A DNA stretch of 64,000 nucleotides from JBBDSU01 sp040904825 (lineage in GTDB: Bacteria > Actinomycetota > Nitriliruptoria > Nitriliruptorales > Nitriliruptoraceae), in assembly GCA_040904825.1 (NCBI GenBank), contig JBBDSU010000061.1, forward strand, positions 10,900-74,899, written 5' to 3'. The notes below the pieces were generated by a model, which was not told the origin of the DNA, ran no database searches, and saw nothing but the letters and a program-made list of their open reading frames with translations. The translations under genes were made by a program, and so were the position numbers. Positions 18,017-27,238 of the stretch are shown piece by piece (the first letter of the stretch is position 1; every line of letters starts with the position of its first letter).

Positions 18017-20038
18017 TCACGTCCGCTGTGCCCGGGACGCGCCGCCGCTGCGCGACTCACCATGAAGCAGCGACCGGCCATCGCTGACACCTACCGCATC
18101 ATCCGCCACGACGACGCTGCCGTGCCCTGCAGCCTTGGCCGCATACAACGCGGCGTCCGCACGACGAATCAACTGTCCCGACGAATCCCTCTCGACGTCA
18201 GCCAGCGCAACTCCGATGGAGATGTAGACGGTCAACTCCAGCCGATCTACGTGGATTGGCTGGCGAATGACGTCCGGCATGCGTTCAGCCATCCGCAGCA
18301 GCGCTTCTGGGGAGTCGAGATCCCGGCTGACAACGACAAACTCGTCACCGCCGATCCGTCCGACATCATCGTCAGCACGAACCGCTGACATCAGGCGAGA
18401 CGCGACCTGGCGGAGCACCTCATCGCCGACCACATGGCCGTGCGTATCGTTGATCTGCTTGAAGCCATCGAGGTCCGCCACGATGATGCCGAGCATCGAC
18501 TCGTCAGCAAGCGCCTGCTCAAAAGCAGCCTCCAGACGCGCCTCAATGCCACGCCGGTTCAAGAGTCCGGTGAGGACGTCGCTGATGGCCGCGTGCTCCC
18601 AGTGGATCTCTGCCCGCTTGCGGTCAGTCACGTCACGCACGGTGAGCACAAGTCCTGGCACGTCGTCAGGGGGAAGTGCGTCGACGATGACCTCGAGCCA
18701 CTTGGCATCAGCCGAATACCCGGCTGCCTGCACGTCCGCCGATCGAGGCATCGGCGCCGCCGATGACAGCAGCTCGTCTACGACGGGCCAATCCTCTTCG
18801 TCGACGACCTCCCTCAAGTCGTGCCCCTCGAGTTGATGAGGATGCCGGCCCAGTTGCCGCCACGAAGCGGGGCTGGCGTAGCTCACACTCCAGGCGTCGA
18901 GCGACGCGCCGGCTTGTTCATGAGGTGCGTCATGGTCTGCTGCGTGCGAGCGTCGATGGACGACCAGCAACGCGTCGCCGGTATTCGCCACCAACGAAGC
19001 CATCCGTTGCTCAGTCGACGTCGCCCGGCGCCACGCATCATCCCGTGCGACCCCGAGCAATCTGATCCTTGCCAGGACGGTAGGCACCAGCACCGCCCAT
19101 GCCACGAACAGCGTCGTCGGACTTCCGGGTACGCCGCGAAGTTCAGCGGTCGCCAGAAGCCCTGGAGGAACCAGCAGAGCCAAGCCCAGCGCGATCGTCC
19201 GGGCCAGGCTCATGCGGTCGACCGGTGGCACGGCCCGCTCGGTCAAGTTGCGCATGCTCGGATGGAGCGCCGCGGCACCGGCCATCAAGTTGGCAGCCGC
19301 ACCATAAGCCGCACGTGCCCCGGCGTAGTGCGAACCGATATCGCCTGATGCTTCCCGGAATGCTCCCAACAGGAAGGCCCCCAGCGCGCTGAGCAAACCG
19401 ACCGCCAGCAACACCATGACCGCGCGCGATTCCCTGGGCAGCACCCGGGCGGTACGCACCAGCAAGCCGAACACGGCGACGAGGAACAGGATCTGCAGCG
19501 ACCCGGCAATCTCGGTGCCGCCGCCGGCCCACCCTGGCACTGCATTGGCGACGACACCCAGGTGCCAGACCGCAGTTCCGGCGGCCAGCGCCAAGACGAC
19601 GGCGTCGAGTGTCCCCCCATGGTCGTTGCCGCGCACGATGCGCGTCGCGTCGAACATCGCCCCAAGGATCAGCAACCCCGCGAGTGAGGTCAGCCACGCG
19701 TCAGCGGGAACGTTGCTGGTGACCACACCATCAACCGATACCGACAAGACAATCGCATCGCCGGTCAGGCTCAATGTCAGCCCAAACGCCAGCAATATCC
19801 ACGGCCGCTTCGCCGACGGACGGTTGAGATACAGGGCGGCCACGATCGACAGGATGCCCACCAACACGAGCGCGAAGCGCAGCCGCAGCGCGCCCATCTC
19901 TGTCATCGTGGCGGTGAACGCCGCGGCTGGAAGCCCGAATGCGAGTACGGCAACGCAAGCCGAGCGCGCCCAGCGCACGCGAGGGTTGCTACCCGCCTGC
20001 CCGTCGGCGCCACGGTCGCCACGCTGATCGAGATTCAT
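18017..20038 (-). CDS. Membrane PAS-like GGDEF diguanylate cyclase
   Basis: A 673-residue protein with about nine hydrophobic helices in the first 330 residues, a PAS-like region (about 345-475, ending VLTVRDVTDRKRAE) and a GGDEF domain. IGGDEF is at about 561-565, with RADD five residues ahead as an I-site, so it should make c-di-GMP and be feedback-inhibited. The ATG at the chosen start has no strong ribosome site; the frame continues 45 codons further upstream toward the divergent map gene. Third GGDEF protein within 17 kb. Confidence 0.86.
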   Translation of the reverse strand: MNLDQRGDRGADGQAGSNPRVRWARSACVAVLAFGLPAAAFTATMTEMGALRLRFALVLVGILSIVAALYLNRPSAKRPWILLAFGLTLSLTGDAIVLSVSVDGVVTSNVPADAWLTSLAGLLILGAMFDATRIVRGNDHGGTLDAVVLALAAGTAVWHLGVVANAVPGWAGGGTEIAGSLQILFLVAVFGLLVRTARVLPRESRAVMVLLAVGLLSALGAFLLGAFREASGDIGSHYAGARAAYGAAANLMAGAAALHPSMRNLTERAVPPVDRMSLARTIALGLALLVPPGLLATAELRGVPGSPTTLFVAWAVLVPTVLARIRLLGVARDDAWRRATSTEQRMASLVANTGDALLVVHRRSHAADHDAPHEQAGASLDAWSVSYASPASWRQLGRHPHQLEGHDLREVVDEEDWPVVDELLSSAAPMPRSADVQAAGYSADAKWLEVIVDALPPDDVPGLVLTVRDVTDRKRAEIHWEHAAISDVLTGLLNRRGIEARLEAAFEQALADESMLGIIVADLDGFKQINDTHGHVVGDEVLRQVASRLMSAVRADDDVGRIGGDEFVVVSRDLDSPEALLRMAERMPDVIRQPIHVDRLELTVYISIGVALADVERDSSGQLIRRADAALYAAKAAGHGSVVVADDAVGVSDGRSLLHGESRSGGASRAQRT

Positions 20039-20240
20039 GTCCGAGGGAGTCGCTCTCCGGCTCGTTGGAGGTGCCAGCAACGCCGACCAACCCGGCACGC
20101 GCTGGAAGCCTCGCGGATGATATTCCGTCGTGCGACAGTTGGCCGCACGACCTAGAAAGACAAAGAACACCATACCGGCACCGGAGACCGAATCTGTGAT
20201 GGGTAAGGTCCTTGCCTCAACAGACCATCACGGAGCCGCC

Positions 20241-21008
20241 ATGATCGTCCGCAAGACCGCTCGCGAGATCGACGCGATGAGAGAAGCTGGCCGTGTCGTT
20301 GCGCGCGCACACGACGCGATGCAGGCGGCAGCCCGGCCCGGCACCACACTGATCGAGCTGGACCGCATTGCCGATGAGGTGCTGCAGGACGCGGGCGCAG
20401 TCTCGGCGTTCCGCGGCTACAAGCCGCACTTCGCGCCGACGCCATTTCCTGGCGTCATCTGCGCATCGGTCAACGACGTCGTCGTCCATGGCATTCCGAC
20501 GGATCAACAGCTTGCCGATGGCGATCTTGTCAGCATCGACCTTGGTGCGATCTTGGATGGCTGGGTCGGCGACGCTGCGCGCAGCTACATCGTCGGCTCG
20601 CCAGCCCCTGAAGATGTGGTGCTGATTGAGCGCACCGAGCAGGCTCTCGAGGCGGGAATTGCCGCGGCGACGGTTGGCAACCACATCGGCGACATTGCCC
20701 ACGCCATCGGCATGATCGCCCGTGCGCACGGCTATGGCATGCCAACTGGCTGGGGCGGCCACGGCATCGGCCGCGAGATGCATGAAGATCCGTCGGTGCC
20801 CAACGAAGGCCAGGCAGGCCGCGGCCTCAAGCTCAAGGCCGGTCTGGTGATTGCGATCGAACCGATGTTTATGGCCGGCGGCAGTGACGAGGTCGTCGTC
20901 GATAGTGATGGGTGGACGATCCGCACGGTCGACTCAAGCCGTGCAGCGCACGCTGAACACACCATCGCCATCACCAGCGACGGTCCGCGGATCCTGACCG
21001 TCGTGTGA
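20241..21008 (+). CDS. map: Type I methionine aminopeptidase
   Basis: Removes the initiator methionine from new proteins. The 255 residues carry all five metal ligands: Asp in VSIDLGA, Asp in GDAARSY, His in GGHGIGREMHEDP, Glu in AIEPMF and Glu in HAEHTIAI. ACGGAG sits six bases before the ATG. The frame continues 37 codons upstream, but those codons lack family features. Divergent from the GGDEF gene at 18017-20038. Confidence 0.95.
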   Translation: MIVRKTAREIDAMREAGRVVARAHDAMQAAARPGTTLIELDRIADEVLQDAGAVSAFRGYKPHFAPTPFPGVICASVNDVVVHGIPTDQQLADGDLVSIDLGAILDGWVGDAARSYIVGSPAPEDVVLIERTEQALEAGIAAATVGNHIGDIAHAIGMIARAHGYGMPTGWGGHGIGREMHEDPSVPNEGQAGRGLKLKAGLVIAIEPMFMAGGSDEVVVDSDGWTIRTVDSSRAAHAEHTIAITSDGPRILTVV

Positions 21009-21051
21009 CCCTGGCCACGATCAATGTCCCCGTCGGTTGAGGTGAAGCGAC

Positions 21052-22428
21052 ATGACACAGACACTCATCACGTCATCCATACCGGCACGGCCACCGCGCG
21101 TATCGGCAGGTGCGCGCGCCATCGTGGTGTCGATTGTCCTTGCCATCATGACGGCCGCATGCGGCACCTCGGGCGTCGAGCCACCTCCCCAGGAGACCGG
21201 CCAGGAGGCGGCCCCTTCCCCCGCACCGCCGCCGGAACCGGCCGAATCTGCACCACCCGAGGGTGAGCGCGACCACGAAGCGGAAGCCGATACCGCTCCT
21301 GAATCTGGCGCACCAGCTGTCCCGAGTGCCGCAAGCGGACCTTGGCGAGGGGCGTGGATCCACTTGTTCGACGGCACGCTCAAATCGCGATCATCGATCG
21401 AAGCCGCCGTCTCCGAACTGGCCGCAGCAGGCGCGGACACGATCATTGCTCAGGTCGCCCGTCGCCACGACGCCTACTACAACTCGTCGGTGCTGCCACG
21501 AACCGTTGATCCGCTTATGCCCGACAACCTTGATGTCTTGGAGATTCTGACCGACGCAGCCCATCTGCGCGGCATGCGAGTCCACGCCTGGATTTCAGTC
21601 GCGCCGACATGGCATGCCGTGTACGCAGATCTGGACCATCCGGAAGGCTGGATGGCCACAACCCATGGGCTGGACGCACCGGAAGAGGACCGCTGGGTGA
21701 CGCGAACCATCGATGGCGACTGGGATGAGTACCTCGATCCTGGGCTCCTTGAGGTACATGACCACGTCGCGGCCATCGCCACTGAAATTGTCGACCGTTA
21801 CCCGGTCGACGGCATCCACCTCGACTACGTGCGCTACGCCTCCGAGCGACATGGATACCACCCTGGCGCGCTGGCGCGCTTCCATGCCGAGACGACACGG
21901 ACAGACGTCCCTGAACCAGATGACCTCGAGTGGGTCGAATGGCGGCACGCCCAGACACATCAGTTGATACGGCACGTCGCCGAGGCGCTGGGCGGAGCGT
22001 CCCGACAAGTCGCGTTGTCGGCAGCCGTCGTGACCTGGGGCGCGGGACCATCGGCGCCAACCGCCGACGCGTTCAGCGTGACACGTCCCGCGACCGAAGC
22101 GCTGCAGAATTGGCCTTCCTGGGTGCGTGACGGCCTCGTCGACGCTGTCGTCCCGATGAACTACTTCCGGGCGCATGTCGAGGAACAGGCCGCCTGGTTC
22201 GACCAATGGCTGGCCTTCGGTGCCGAGTTGGCGACCACCACCGACGTCCTGATCGTGCCAGGCATCGGTGGATGGCTGAACGAACCTGACGCGACGCTGG
22301 AGCAGGTCGCCGCGGCGATGGCAGCCGGTGATGGCGCGGTTGTCTATTCGTTCCAGCAACCCACCAGGGACGAGTCCCGAGGTGTGTGGGCTGATCTGGC
22401 GGCCGGGCCGTGGGCGGCCCGGCCGTGA
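21052..22428 (+). CDS. Lipoprotein with family 10-like glycosyl hydrolase (GHL10) domain
   Basis: A 458-residue surface lipoprotein. The signal peptide ends in lipobox MTAAC (Cys at about 37), then a Pro/Glu-rich linker (about 42-95), then a TIM-barrel GHL10 domain like Bacillus YngK. It begins WRGAWIHLFDGTLKSR and contains VDGIHLDYVRYASERHGYHP and VVPMNYFRAHVEEQ. The Asp of HLDY and the acidic residues near NYF fit catalytic positions of this clan. The substrate is unknown, probably a cell-wall or environmental polysaccharide. The 3' end of the coding region forms a perfect 10-bp hairpin. Confidence 0.82.
   Translation: MTQTLITSSIPARPPRVSAGARAIVVSIVLAIMTAACGTSGVEPPPQETGQEAAPSPAPPPEPAESAPPEGERDHEAEADTAPESGAPAVPSAASGPWRGAWIHLFDGTLKSRSSIEAAVSELAAAGADTIIAQVARRHDAYYNSSVLPRTVDPLMPDNLDVLEILTDAAHLRGMRVHAWISVAPTWHAVYADLDHPEGWMATTHGLDAPEEDRWVTRTIDGDWDEYLDPGLLEVHDHVAAIATEIVDRYPVDGIHLDYVRYASERHGYHPGALARFHAETTRTDVPEPDDLEWVEWRHAQTHQLIRHVAEALGGASRQVALSAAVVTWGAGPSAPTADAFSVTRPATEALQNWPSWVRDGLVDAVVPMNYFRAHVEEQAAWFDQWLAFGAELATTTDVLIVPGIGGWLNEPDATLEQVAAAMAAGDGAVVYSFQQPTRDESRGVWADLAAGPWAARP
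22400..22425. terminator. Perfect 10-bp hairpin between convergent genes
   Basis: CGGCCGGGCC, six-base loop, GGCCCGGCCG. It lies in the last codons of the GHL10 gene and just beyond the stop of the opposite-strand gene at 22439, so it could end transcription from both sides. Confidence 0.55.
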
Positions 22429-22438
22429 CGTCGAGGAT

Positions 22439-22979
22439 TTACGGCAGGTAGATCTCACTGAACGTGACCACTGTTGCGTCCTTGACGGTGACGGCGAAGA
22501 TCNNNNNNNNNNNNNNNNNNNNNNNNNNNNNNNNNNNNNNNNNNNNNNNNNNNNNNNNNNNNNNNNNNNNNNNNNNNNNNNNNNNNNNNNNNNNNNNNNN
22601 NNGTAGATCTCACTGAACGTGACCACTGTTGCGTCCTTGACGGTGACGGCGAAGATCGCGAAGGGCCCATTGAGGGGACGTACCTGGCCGGACAGGAAGT
22701 CCAACGTGCGACTTCGACCCGCTGGCATTGCTGAGCGCAGTCGATGATCTCGACGATGGCAGCCTCAAGCGACACAGAGAACTCGCGGTCAGGATGTTCG
22801 ACGATGTAGAAGTCGTGAGGCAAATCCTCGCCCGGCCCAATGTCGTCGGCGGCTCGGGCAGCGGCGACCGCTTCGTCACTGATCTCCATCAGGCATGTGG
22901 CGCCGCCAATCCGGCGCACGGTTGCTCGTAAGACGTCAGGATCGCCCGCCGAGTTGCGTCCCCGTGAAGATCCGCTCAT
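22439..22979 (-). pseudogene. Unknown gene, apparently frameshifted and split by a false gap
   Basis: If the duplicated 55 bases on either side of the N run are merged, the minus strand carries an N-terminal part (MSGSSRGRNSAGDPDVLR to SLEAAIVEIIDCAQQ) in one frame and a plausible C-terminal part (RTLDFLSGQVRPLNGPFAIF to TFSEIYLP, then TAA) in another. The switch falls near 22700-22735. Either a base error close to a contig end or a real frameshift explains this. No family recognised. It lies 33 bases downstream of the membrane protein at 23013 and may end that operon. Confidence 0.5.
22503..22602. other. Assembly gap of 100 N, probably false
   Basis: The 55 bases before the gap (22448-22502) and the 55 bases after it (22603-22657) are identical, so the two contigs overlap and should be merged. 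Confidence 0.9.
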
Positions 22980-23012
22980 GGCGGACCCCAACGATCAGGC
23001 ATACCGCTGGGT

Positions 23013-23606
23013 TCAGGCGTGCCGCTGGCTCGACAGTTGCCGGTGAAACCACCAGCCCGCCGCAGCCAAGCCAGCGCCTGCGGCGACCGGCATCCATGCG
23101 ATGACGATCGCGCTGGCCGCGACGACGCTGCCCAACCAGGCAGTCGGCTGGGCAATGGCCTGGATCACGAGGTATCTCGTCAACGGCTGCCGCAGCACAC
23201 GAACCTCCACCCGGGCCATCAGCGGGATGCCGCCAACGAGCGACGCGCACGTGAACAGCAGCGGCACCAATGCGACCAACAGATGCACCGGGCCGGAAAA
23301 CGCGACCGGATAGGCAAGCAGAGAGAGGATCCCGACGATAACGGCGAAGACGCTCGTTGCCATGCCGTCAGGATTGGCCAGGATGAACAGCAGCGCCACA
23401 AGCATCAGGACCCACTGTCCTCGATCGTTGGCGACCAGGGCGATCGTCCCCAGCGCCGCGACCACCGTTGCCACAGTCAGCATCCAGCCGGGAAACCAAC
23501 GTCCGGCCAGTTCGACACGCACACGCGGCGCGCGGTTCCTCCCCACCGGAGAGAACGTTCGCAGAATGCCCGCCAGGCGCTGGCTCCATTGTTCAGGACG
23601 GTTCAT
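23013..23606 (-). CDS. Four-helix membrane protein of the MoxR/DUF58 operon
   Basis: A 197-residue protein with a basic N-terminal segment (about 1-35) and five or so hydrophobic helices grouped as two pairs and one C-terminal stretch. Its ATG overlaps the stop of the DUF58 gene as ATGA, so it is made together with it. No family recognised. By position it could be the membrane partner of the MoxR-DUF58 pair. Confidence 0.7.
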   Translation of the reverse strand: MNRPEQWSQRLAGILRTFSPVGRNRAPRVRVELAGRWFPGWMLTVATVVAALGTIALVANDRGQWVLMLVALLFILANPDGMATSVFAVIVGILSLLAYPVAFSGPVHLLVALVPLLFTCASLVGGIPLMARVEVRVLRQPLTRYLVIQAIAQPTAWLGSVVAASAIVIAWMPVAAGAGLAAAGWWFHRQLSSQRHA

Positions 23607-24988
23607 CGGCGCCTCGGCCGAGCGACCGCAGCCACCTGGAGACTGACGGCAAGCGTCGTGAGATCATCGACAGATGGCGTCCATTCCACGACCTCGACCC
23701 CGCCGCGCACAAGCTCGGCGATGCGATCCTGGCGTTCGATTTCGATGATCCGATGGGCGTTGCGCTCGGCAATGCCGAGATGGCCGACTTCCACTGGTGG
23801 CAGCACATCGACCGCGAACACTCGATGTCCATGCCGCGCCCACTGCACCGCAACTGTTGTCGGCTCGTCGTCGAGGAATGTCGACAGCACCACAACCATC
23901 GCACCCGACGGAATCTGTGGTGGTCGTTGAATCGGTCGCGCATCACCTGCGGGAGTCGCTTCCGCGAGGGCATGCACAACGCGCTGCAGATGTCGCTGGC
24001 CACCGGCAGGACGCACCGGCACCCGAGTCCCTGCCAGGTCAACGAATCCGACTCGGTCACCCGCTTCGAGGTATCCAGCTGCAATCGAAGCAGCAGCGTG
24101 GCGGGCGATATCCAGCGAGGTCGGATCGCCAGGATGCAGCGCTCCCATGCCCGACCAGGTCGTCGTATCCGGACCGACTTCATCACGGGAATCGAGCACC
24201 AGCGTGATGACAGCATCCGCGGTTGCCAAGGTGCGACGTACGAACAAGTCAGTCACCGCCCCCGCTGCCCCGGTCGCACCGGCCGCACCAGCAGCTCCGG
24301 CGCCACGCCCAGATTCCCGCAAAGTGACGCGCCAGTCGATGCGCCGCAGCCGAGAGCCTGCCGCAAACGGCGCAACATCGTGGAGGTCACCGCCATCGCC
24401 GACACGCCGCGATCCGTGCGATCCGGTCATGCCCTGCAGCCGCGGCGGCAACGGCAGACGCCCGAGCGGGTGGGCGACAGGCAGCACGGTGGCACGCACA
24501 GGTCCGGCGGTACGTCCGTCGCTGCGCACAAGCCTGTCCGCACCCGCTTCCTGGTGCGCCACTGAGAACACCGGCTGACGGCCTGTCCGTGTGCCAGCGA
24601 TGGAGACATCGATCTCGCGAGCCACGCTGCTGTCGATCACGACGTCGGTAGCCCGATGATCGGGTGCGGCGAGGCGCAACAACGCCATCGCCGAGCCCGC
24701 AGCAGGGTCGATGTTGATGGTGGAGGTAACTCTGCCGGTGGCGGCGGCTCGCTGCGGCACCGTCACCGAAAACCTGCTTGGTTCATGCGGGCGACTCATC
24801 CAGCTCCACACGAGCCCCATCAACACTGGCCCGGCAATGACGACGAGATCCGCGCGCCCGGTCCCCAGTCCCACCAGTGCCAGGCCACACGCTGCCAACG
24901 CCGACGCCACCGCTGTGCCTGCCGGACGCCACGGTCCACCGGCCACGGTCACCAGGTCCGGCAATCGCGCCGCGGCCGGACGCATCAT
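23603..24988 (-). CDS. DUF58 domain protein
   Basis: A 461-residue protein with two membrane helices near the N-terminus (about 22-65) and a C-terminal DUF58/VWA-like domain. The DUF58 signature is seen as RLRRIDWRVTLR (about 240-251), preceded by GDGGDLHDVAPFAAG. A VWA-like fold is suggested by VITLVLDSRDEVG. An Ala/Gly-rich insert (GAGAAGAAGATGAAGAV) follows the signature. DUF58 proteins regularly accompany MoxR ATPases and are thought to act with them in assembling metal or membrane complexes. Start and MoxR stop overlap as ATGA. Confidence 0.85.
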   Translation of the reverse strand: MMRPAAARLPDLVTVAGGPWRPAGTAVASALAACGLALVGLGTGRADLVVIAGPVLMGLVWSWMSRPHEPSRFSVTVPQRAAATGRVTSTINIDPAAGSAMALLRLAAPDHRATDVVIDSSVAREIDVSIAGTRTGRQPVFSVAHQEAGADRLVRSDGRTAGPVRATVLPVAHPLGRLPLPPRLQGMTGSHGSRRVGDGGDLHDVAPFAAGSRLRRIDWRVTLRESGRGAGAAGAAGATGAAGAVTDLFVRRTLATADAVITLVLDSRDEVGPDTTTWSGMGALHPGDPTSLDIARHAAASIAAGYLEAGDRVGFVDLAGTRVPVRPAGGQRHLQRVVHALAEATPAGDARPIQRPPQIPSGAMVVVLSTFLDDEPTTVAVQWARHGHRVFAVDVLPPVEVGHLGIAERNAHRIIEIERQDRIAELVRGGVEVVEWTPSVDDLTTLAVSLQVAAVARPRRR

Positions 24989-25965
24989 GGCATCGAGTGA
25001 GGCGCGACCGAGGGTCCGGCGACGGCGTCCAGCACCTCTTCGACAACGGTGACCGACGATGTCCCGCTGGCCCAACTCTGCGGTGTCAGCGTCACCCGGT
25101 GGGCCAGAACGTCGACCGCGATCGCCTTGACGTCCTCTGGCGTCACATAATCGCGCCCGTCGATGGCGGCGATCGCGCGCGCTACCAACAGCAGCGTCTG
25201 TGTACCCCGAGGTGACGCCCCAACCTCGACGGCCCGATGGTCGCGAGTGGCAGCGGCCAGGTCGACGCAGTACCTGACGACGTCGCTATCGACGTCGATC
25301 GCCTCGACGGCAGCCTGCAACGCCAGCAGTTCGGTGGCATCGATCACCGGTTGAACCGGTGCAGCCTCGGCCCGTCGGGCAACACGGCGCTCAAGGACGT
25401 CCGCCTCGGCTTCGCGATCGGGGTAGCCCACCGCCAGCCGGACCATGAAGCGGTCGAGCTGCGCCTCAGGCAGCGGGTAGGTGCCCTCGTATTCGACGGG
25501 GTTCGCTGTAGCCATCACATGAAACGGTGCCGGCAGGACGAACGTGTGGCCTTCAACCGTCACCTGGCGTTCCGCCATGGCTTCCAGGAGTGCCGACTGC
25601 GTCTTGGGCGCCGTCCGATTGATCTCATCAGCCAGGAGCAGTCCGGTGAACACCGGGCCCTGGCGAAAAACAAACTTGGCTTGCGCCGGGTCGTAGACGT
25701 ACGAACCGGTGATATCGGCGGGCAACAGGTCGGGCGTGCACTGAATCCGCCCGAAGTCGAGCCCCAGGGCCGTGGCCAAGCTGCGGGCGGCAAGCGTCTT
25801 GCCGAGCCCAGGAACATCCTCGAACAGCACGTGGCCGCCCGCCAGAATGGCGGCGAGTCCGGTCCGCAGCGCAGCGGTCATCCCCACCACAACGGTGCCC
25901 ACTTCGTCAAGGACGGCGGTGGCGATGTTGGCCACCTGTTCGGCGGATCGGCCAGCTTGCGTCAT
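24985..25965 (-). CDS. MoxR-family AAA+ ATPase
   Basis: A 326-residue chaperone-like ATPase. Walker A is EDVPGLGKT (about 49-57), Walker B LLLADEINR (about 110-118), sensor 1 ATANPVEYEGTYPLPEAQLD. MoxR ATPases work with VWA or DUF58 partners to mature protein complexes. Overlaps of 4 bases link it to the preceding and the following gene. Its exact client is unknown; the operon (DUF4129, membrane proteins, DUF58) is the usual actinobacterial set. Confidence 0.93.
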   Translation of the reverse strand: MTQAGRSAEQVANIATAVLDEVGTVVVGMTAALRTGLAAILAGGHVLFEDVPGLGKTLAARSLATALGLDFGRIQCTPDLLPADITGSYVYDPAQAKFVFRQGPVFTGLLLADEINRTAPKTQSALLEAMAERQVTVEGHTFVLPAPFHVMATANPVEYEGTYPLPEAQLDRFMVRLAVGYPDREAEADVLERRVARRAEAAPVQPVIDATELLALQAAVEAIDVDSDVVRYCVDLAAATRDHRAVEVGASPRGTQTLLLVARAIAAIDGRDYVTPEDVKAIAVDVLAHRVTLTPQSWASGTSSVTVVEEVLDAVAGPSVAPHSMP

Positions 25966-26492
25966 CGGATCATTCCGGACGTTGAGGACTGGTGGGTGGC
26001 TGATGGTCTTGAGTCGTTGCTCAGCTGCTCAACGGCGGTCAAGCAGTGAGCCATATCACGATGACGAATCGGCGCTTGGACCGTGCCGGCGATCAGGACA
26101 CTGTAGGCGAAGGTCCCAAGGGCCTTTTCAGCTGCGTCGCGACGGTCGGGGTCGTCAACATCGATGCCCAGATGGTGCAGGCGGCGGGTTGCGGTCGCCG
26201 CGAGTCGGTCGACAGCGACCTGTCCAGCGCCTTTGGACCCGCGGCCGTAGGACCACGACAGTCGCATCAGCTCGCGGCGGGTTCCTGCCCGGCGTGGCGA
26301 CGCGGGGGTGGCGGGACGCTGGTCGGGTTCGACAGGCTGTGCAGGCAGCACGAATCCCACAGCAAGGACCGCTGCCGCGATCAACAGACTGTGCGGTACC
26401 GGTACCCCAAGCGCCCACGCTCCACACGCAGCCAGAGTTGCCAGCACACCAATGGTCACGATCCGATTGCGCTCGTCGGCACGCTGGCTCAT
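25962..26492 (-). CDS. Membrane protein of the DUF4129-MoxR operon
   Basis: A 176-residue protein with two membrane helices (about 12-31 and 34-50) and a soluble basic C-terminal part with His/Arg-rich stretches. The ATG is chosen because it overlaps the DUF4129 stop as ATGA; its own stop overlaps the MoxR start in the same way. No family recognised. Confidence 0.7.
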   Translation of the reverse strand: MSQRADERNRIVTIGVLATLAACGAWALGVPVPHSLLIAAAVLAVGFVLPAQPVEPDQRPATPASPRRAGTRRELMRLSWSYGRGSKGAGQVAVDRLAATATRRLHHLGIDVDDPDRRDAAEKALGTFAYSVLIAGTVQAPIRHRDMAHCLTAVEQLSNDSRPSATHQSSTSGMIR

Positions 26493-27238
26493 CGCCGCCC
26501 CTCGCCGGTCGTGACGCCGTTCGTGCCAATCTTGGCAACGTGGGATGCATCCCAATACTCGGCAAGTCGAATGAGGCTGGCTCTTGCCGCGATCACATCG
26601 CCGTCGGTTGGTCGGCGATGCGCGAAGCGGACGCGGTGGTAGAGCCGGAGCAATGTCGCGGCTGCTACGGGATCCGCATCGAGCCGTTCAAGGATGCTCA
26701 TCGTGAACTCTGTCGGTGTCTGCGATGGCGCGCGAGCGACTCCTGATGCGGCGGCAGCTTCCTCCAGTGCGATCCAGGCGGCAATGACCGCGTCGCCAGG
26801 ATCTGCGATCTCGTCGAGCCGGGAAAGTGCTGTCTCAAGCCCCTGCTGCATCTCGGGCAACCGAGGATCAGCCCCATCAACCAGCATTCCGCCTGGACTC
26901 GAGGCGGAGCGCCGGCGTGCTTTGCCGCTGAACGTGATCCTTCGCAGGATCCGCCAGAGCACAAGAGCGGCAACGATCGCAACGATGACTCGCGCGACAA
27001 TGTCGAGCCACCTCAGATCCCAGTCTCGTTGCGGAGGGAGCTCATCGAGATCGTCATCTGCAATGTTCAGATCGAGTTCGGGAAGTTGATCGAATCGATC
27101 CGCGAGCGAAAATCCGAAGTCGCGGGATTCGAACTCCCACGGGCCAGCAAATGCACTGGCCAGGAGGACAAACATCATGAGGCCAAACCCGGCAGCAACG
27201 GCGCCAGCCACGCGCGACCGCGATGGCCGCCTAGCCAC
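26489..27238 (-). CDS. DUF4129 domain membrane protein
   Basis: A 249-residue protein with membrane helices near residues 9-32 and 80-97 and a C-terminal DUF4129 domain (about 135-230), seen as VIAAWIALEEAAAASGVAR, SQTPTEFTM and LLRLYHRVRFAHR. DUF4129 often occurs next to transglutaminase-like and MoxR/DUF58 genes. The GTG chosen overlaps the upstream DUF983 stop by 8 bases; an in-frame GTG 15 codons earlier is possible. Confidence 0.8.
   Translation of the reverse strand: MARRPSRSRVAGAVAAGFGLMMFVLLASAFAGPWEFESRDFGFSLADRFDQLPELDLNIADDDLDELPPQRDWDLRWLDIVARVIVAIVAALVLWRILRRITFSGKARRRSASSPGGMLVDGADPRLPEMQQGLETALSRLDEIADPGDAVIAAWIALEEAAAASGVARAPSQTPTEFTMSILERLDADPVAAATLLRLYHRVRFAHRRPTDGDVIAARASLIRLAEYWDASHVAKIGTNGVTTGEGRR

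Noticed and set aside
21595..22728. Minus-strand frame reading through the N run
   Set aside because: It is open only because N is translated as X and most of it lies opposite the GHL10 gene; only its first 42 codons look real and belong to the frameshifted unknown gene.
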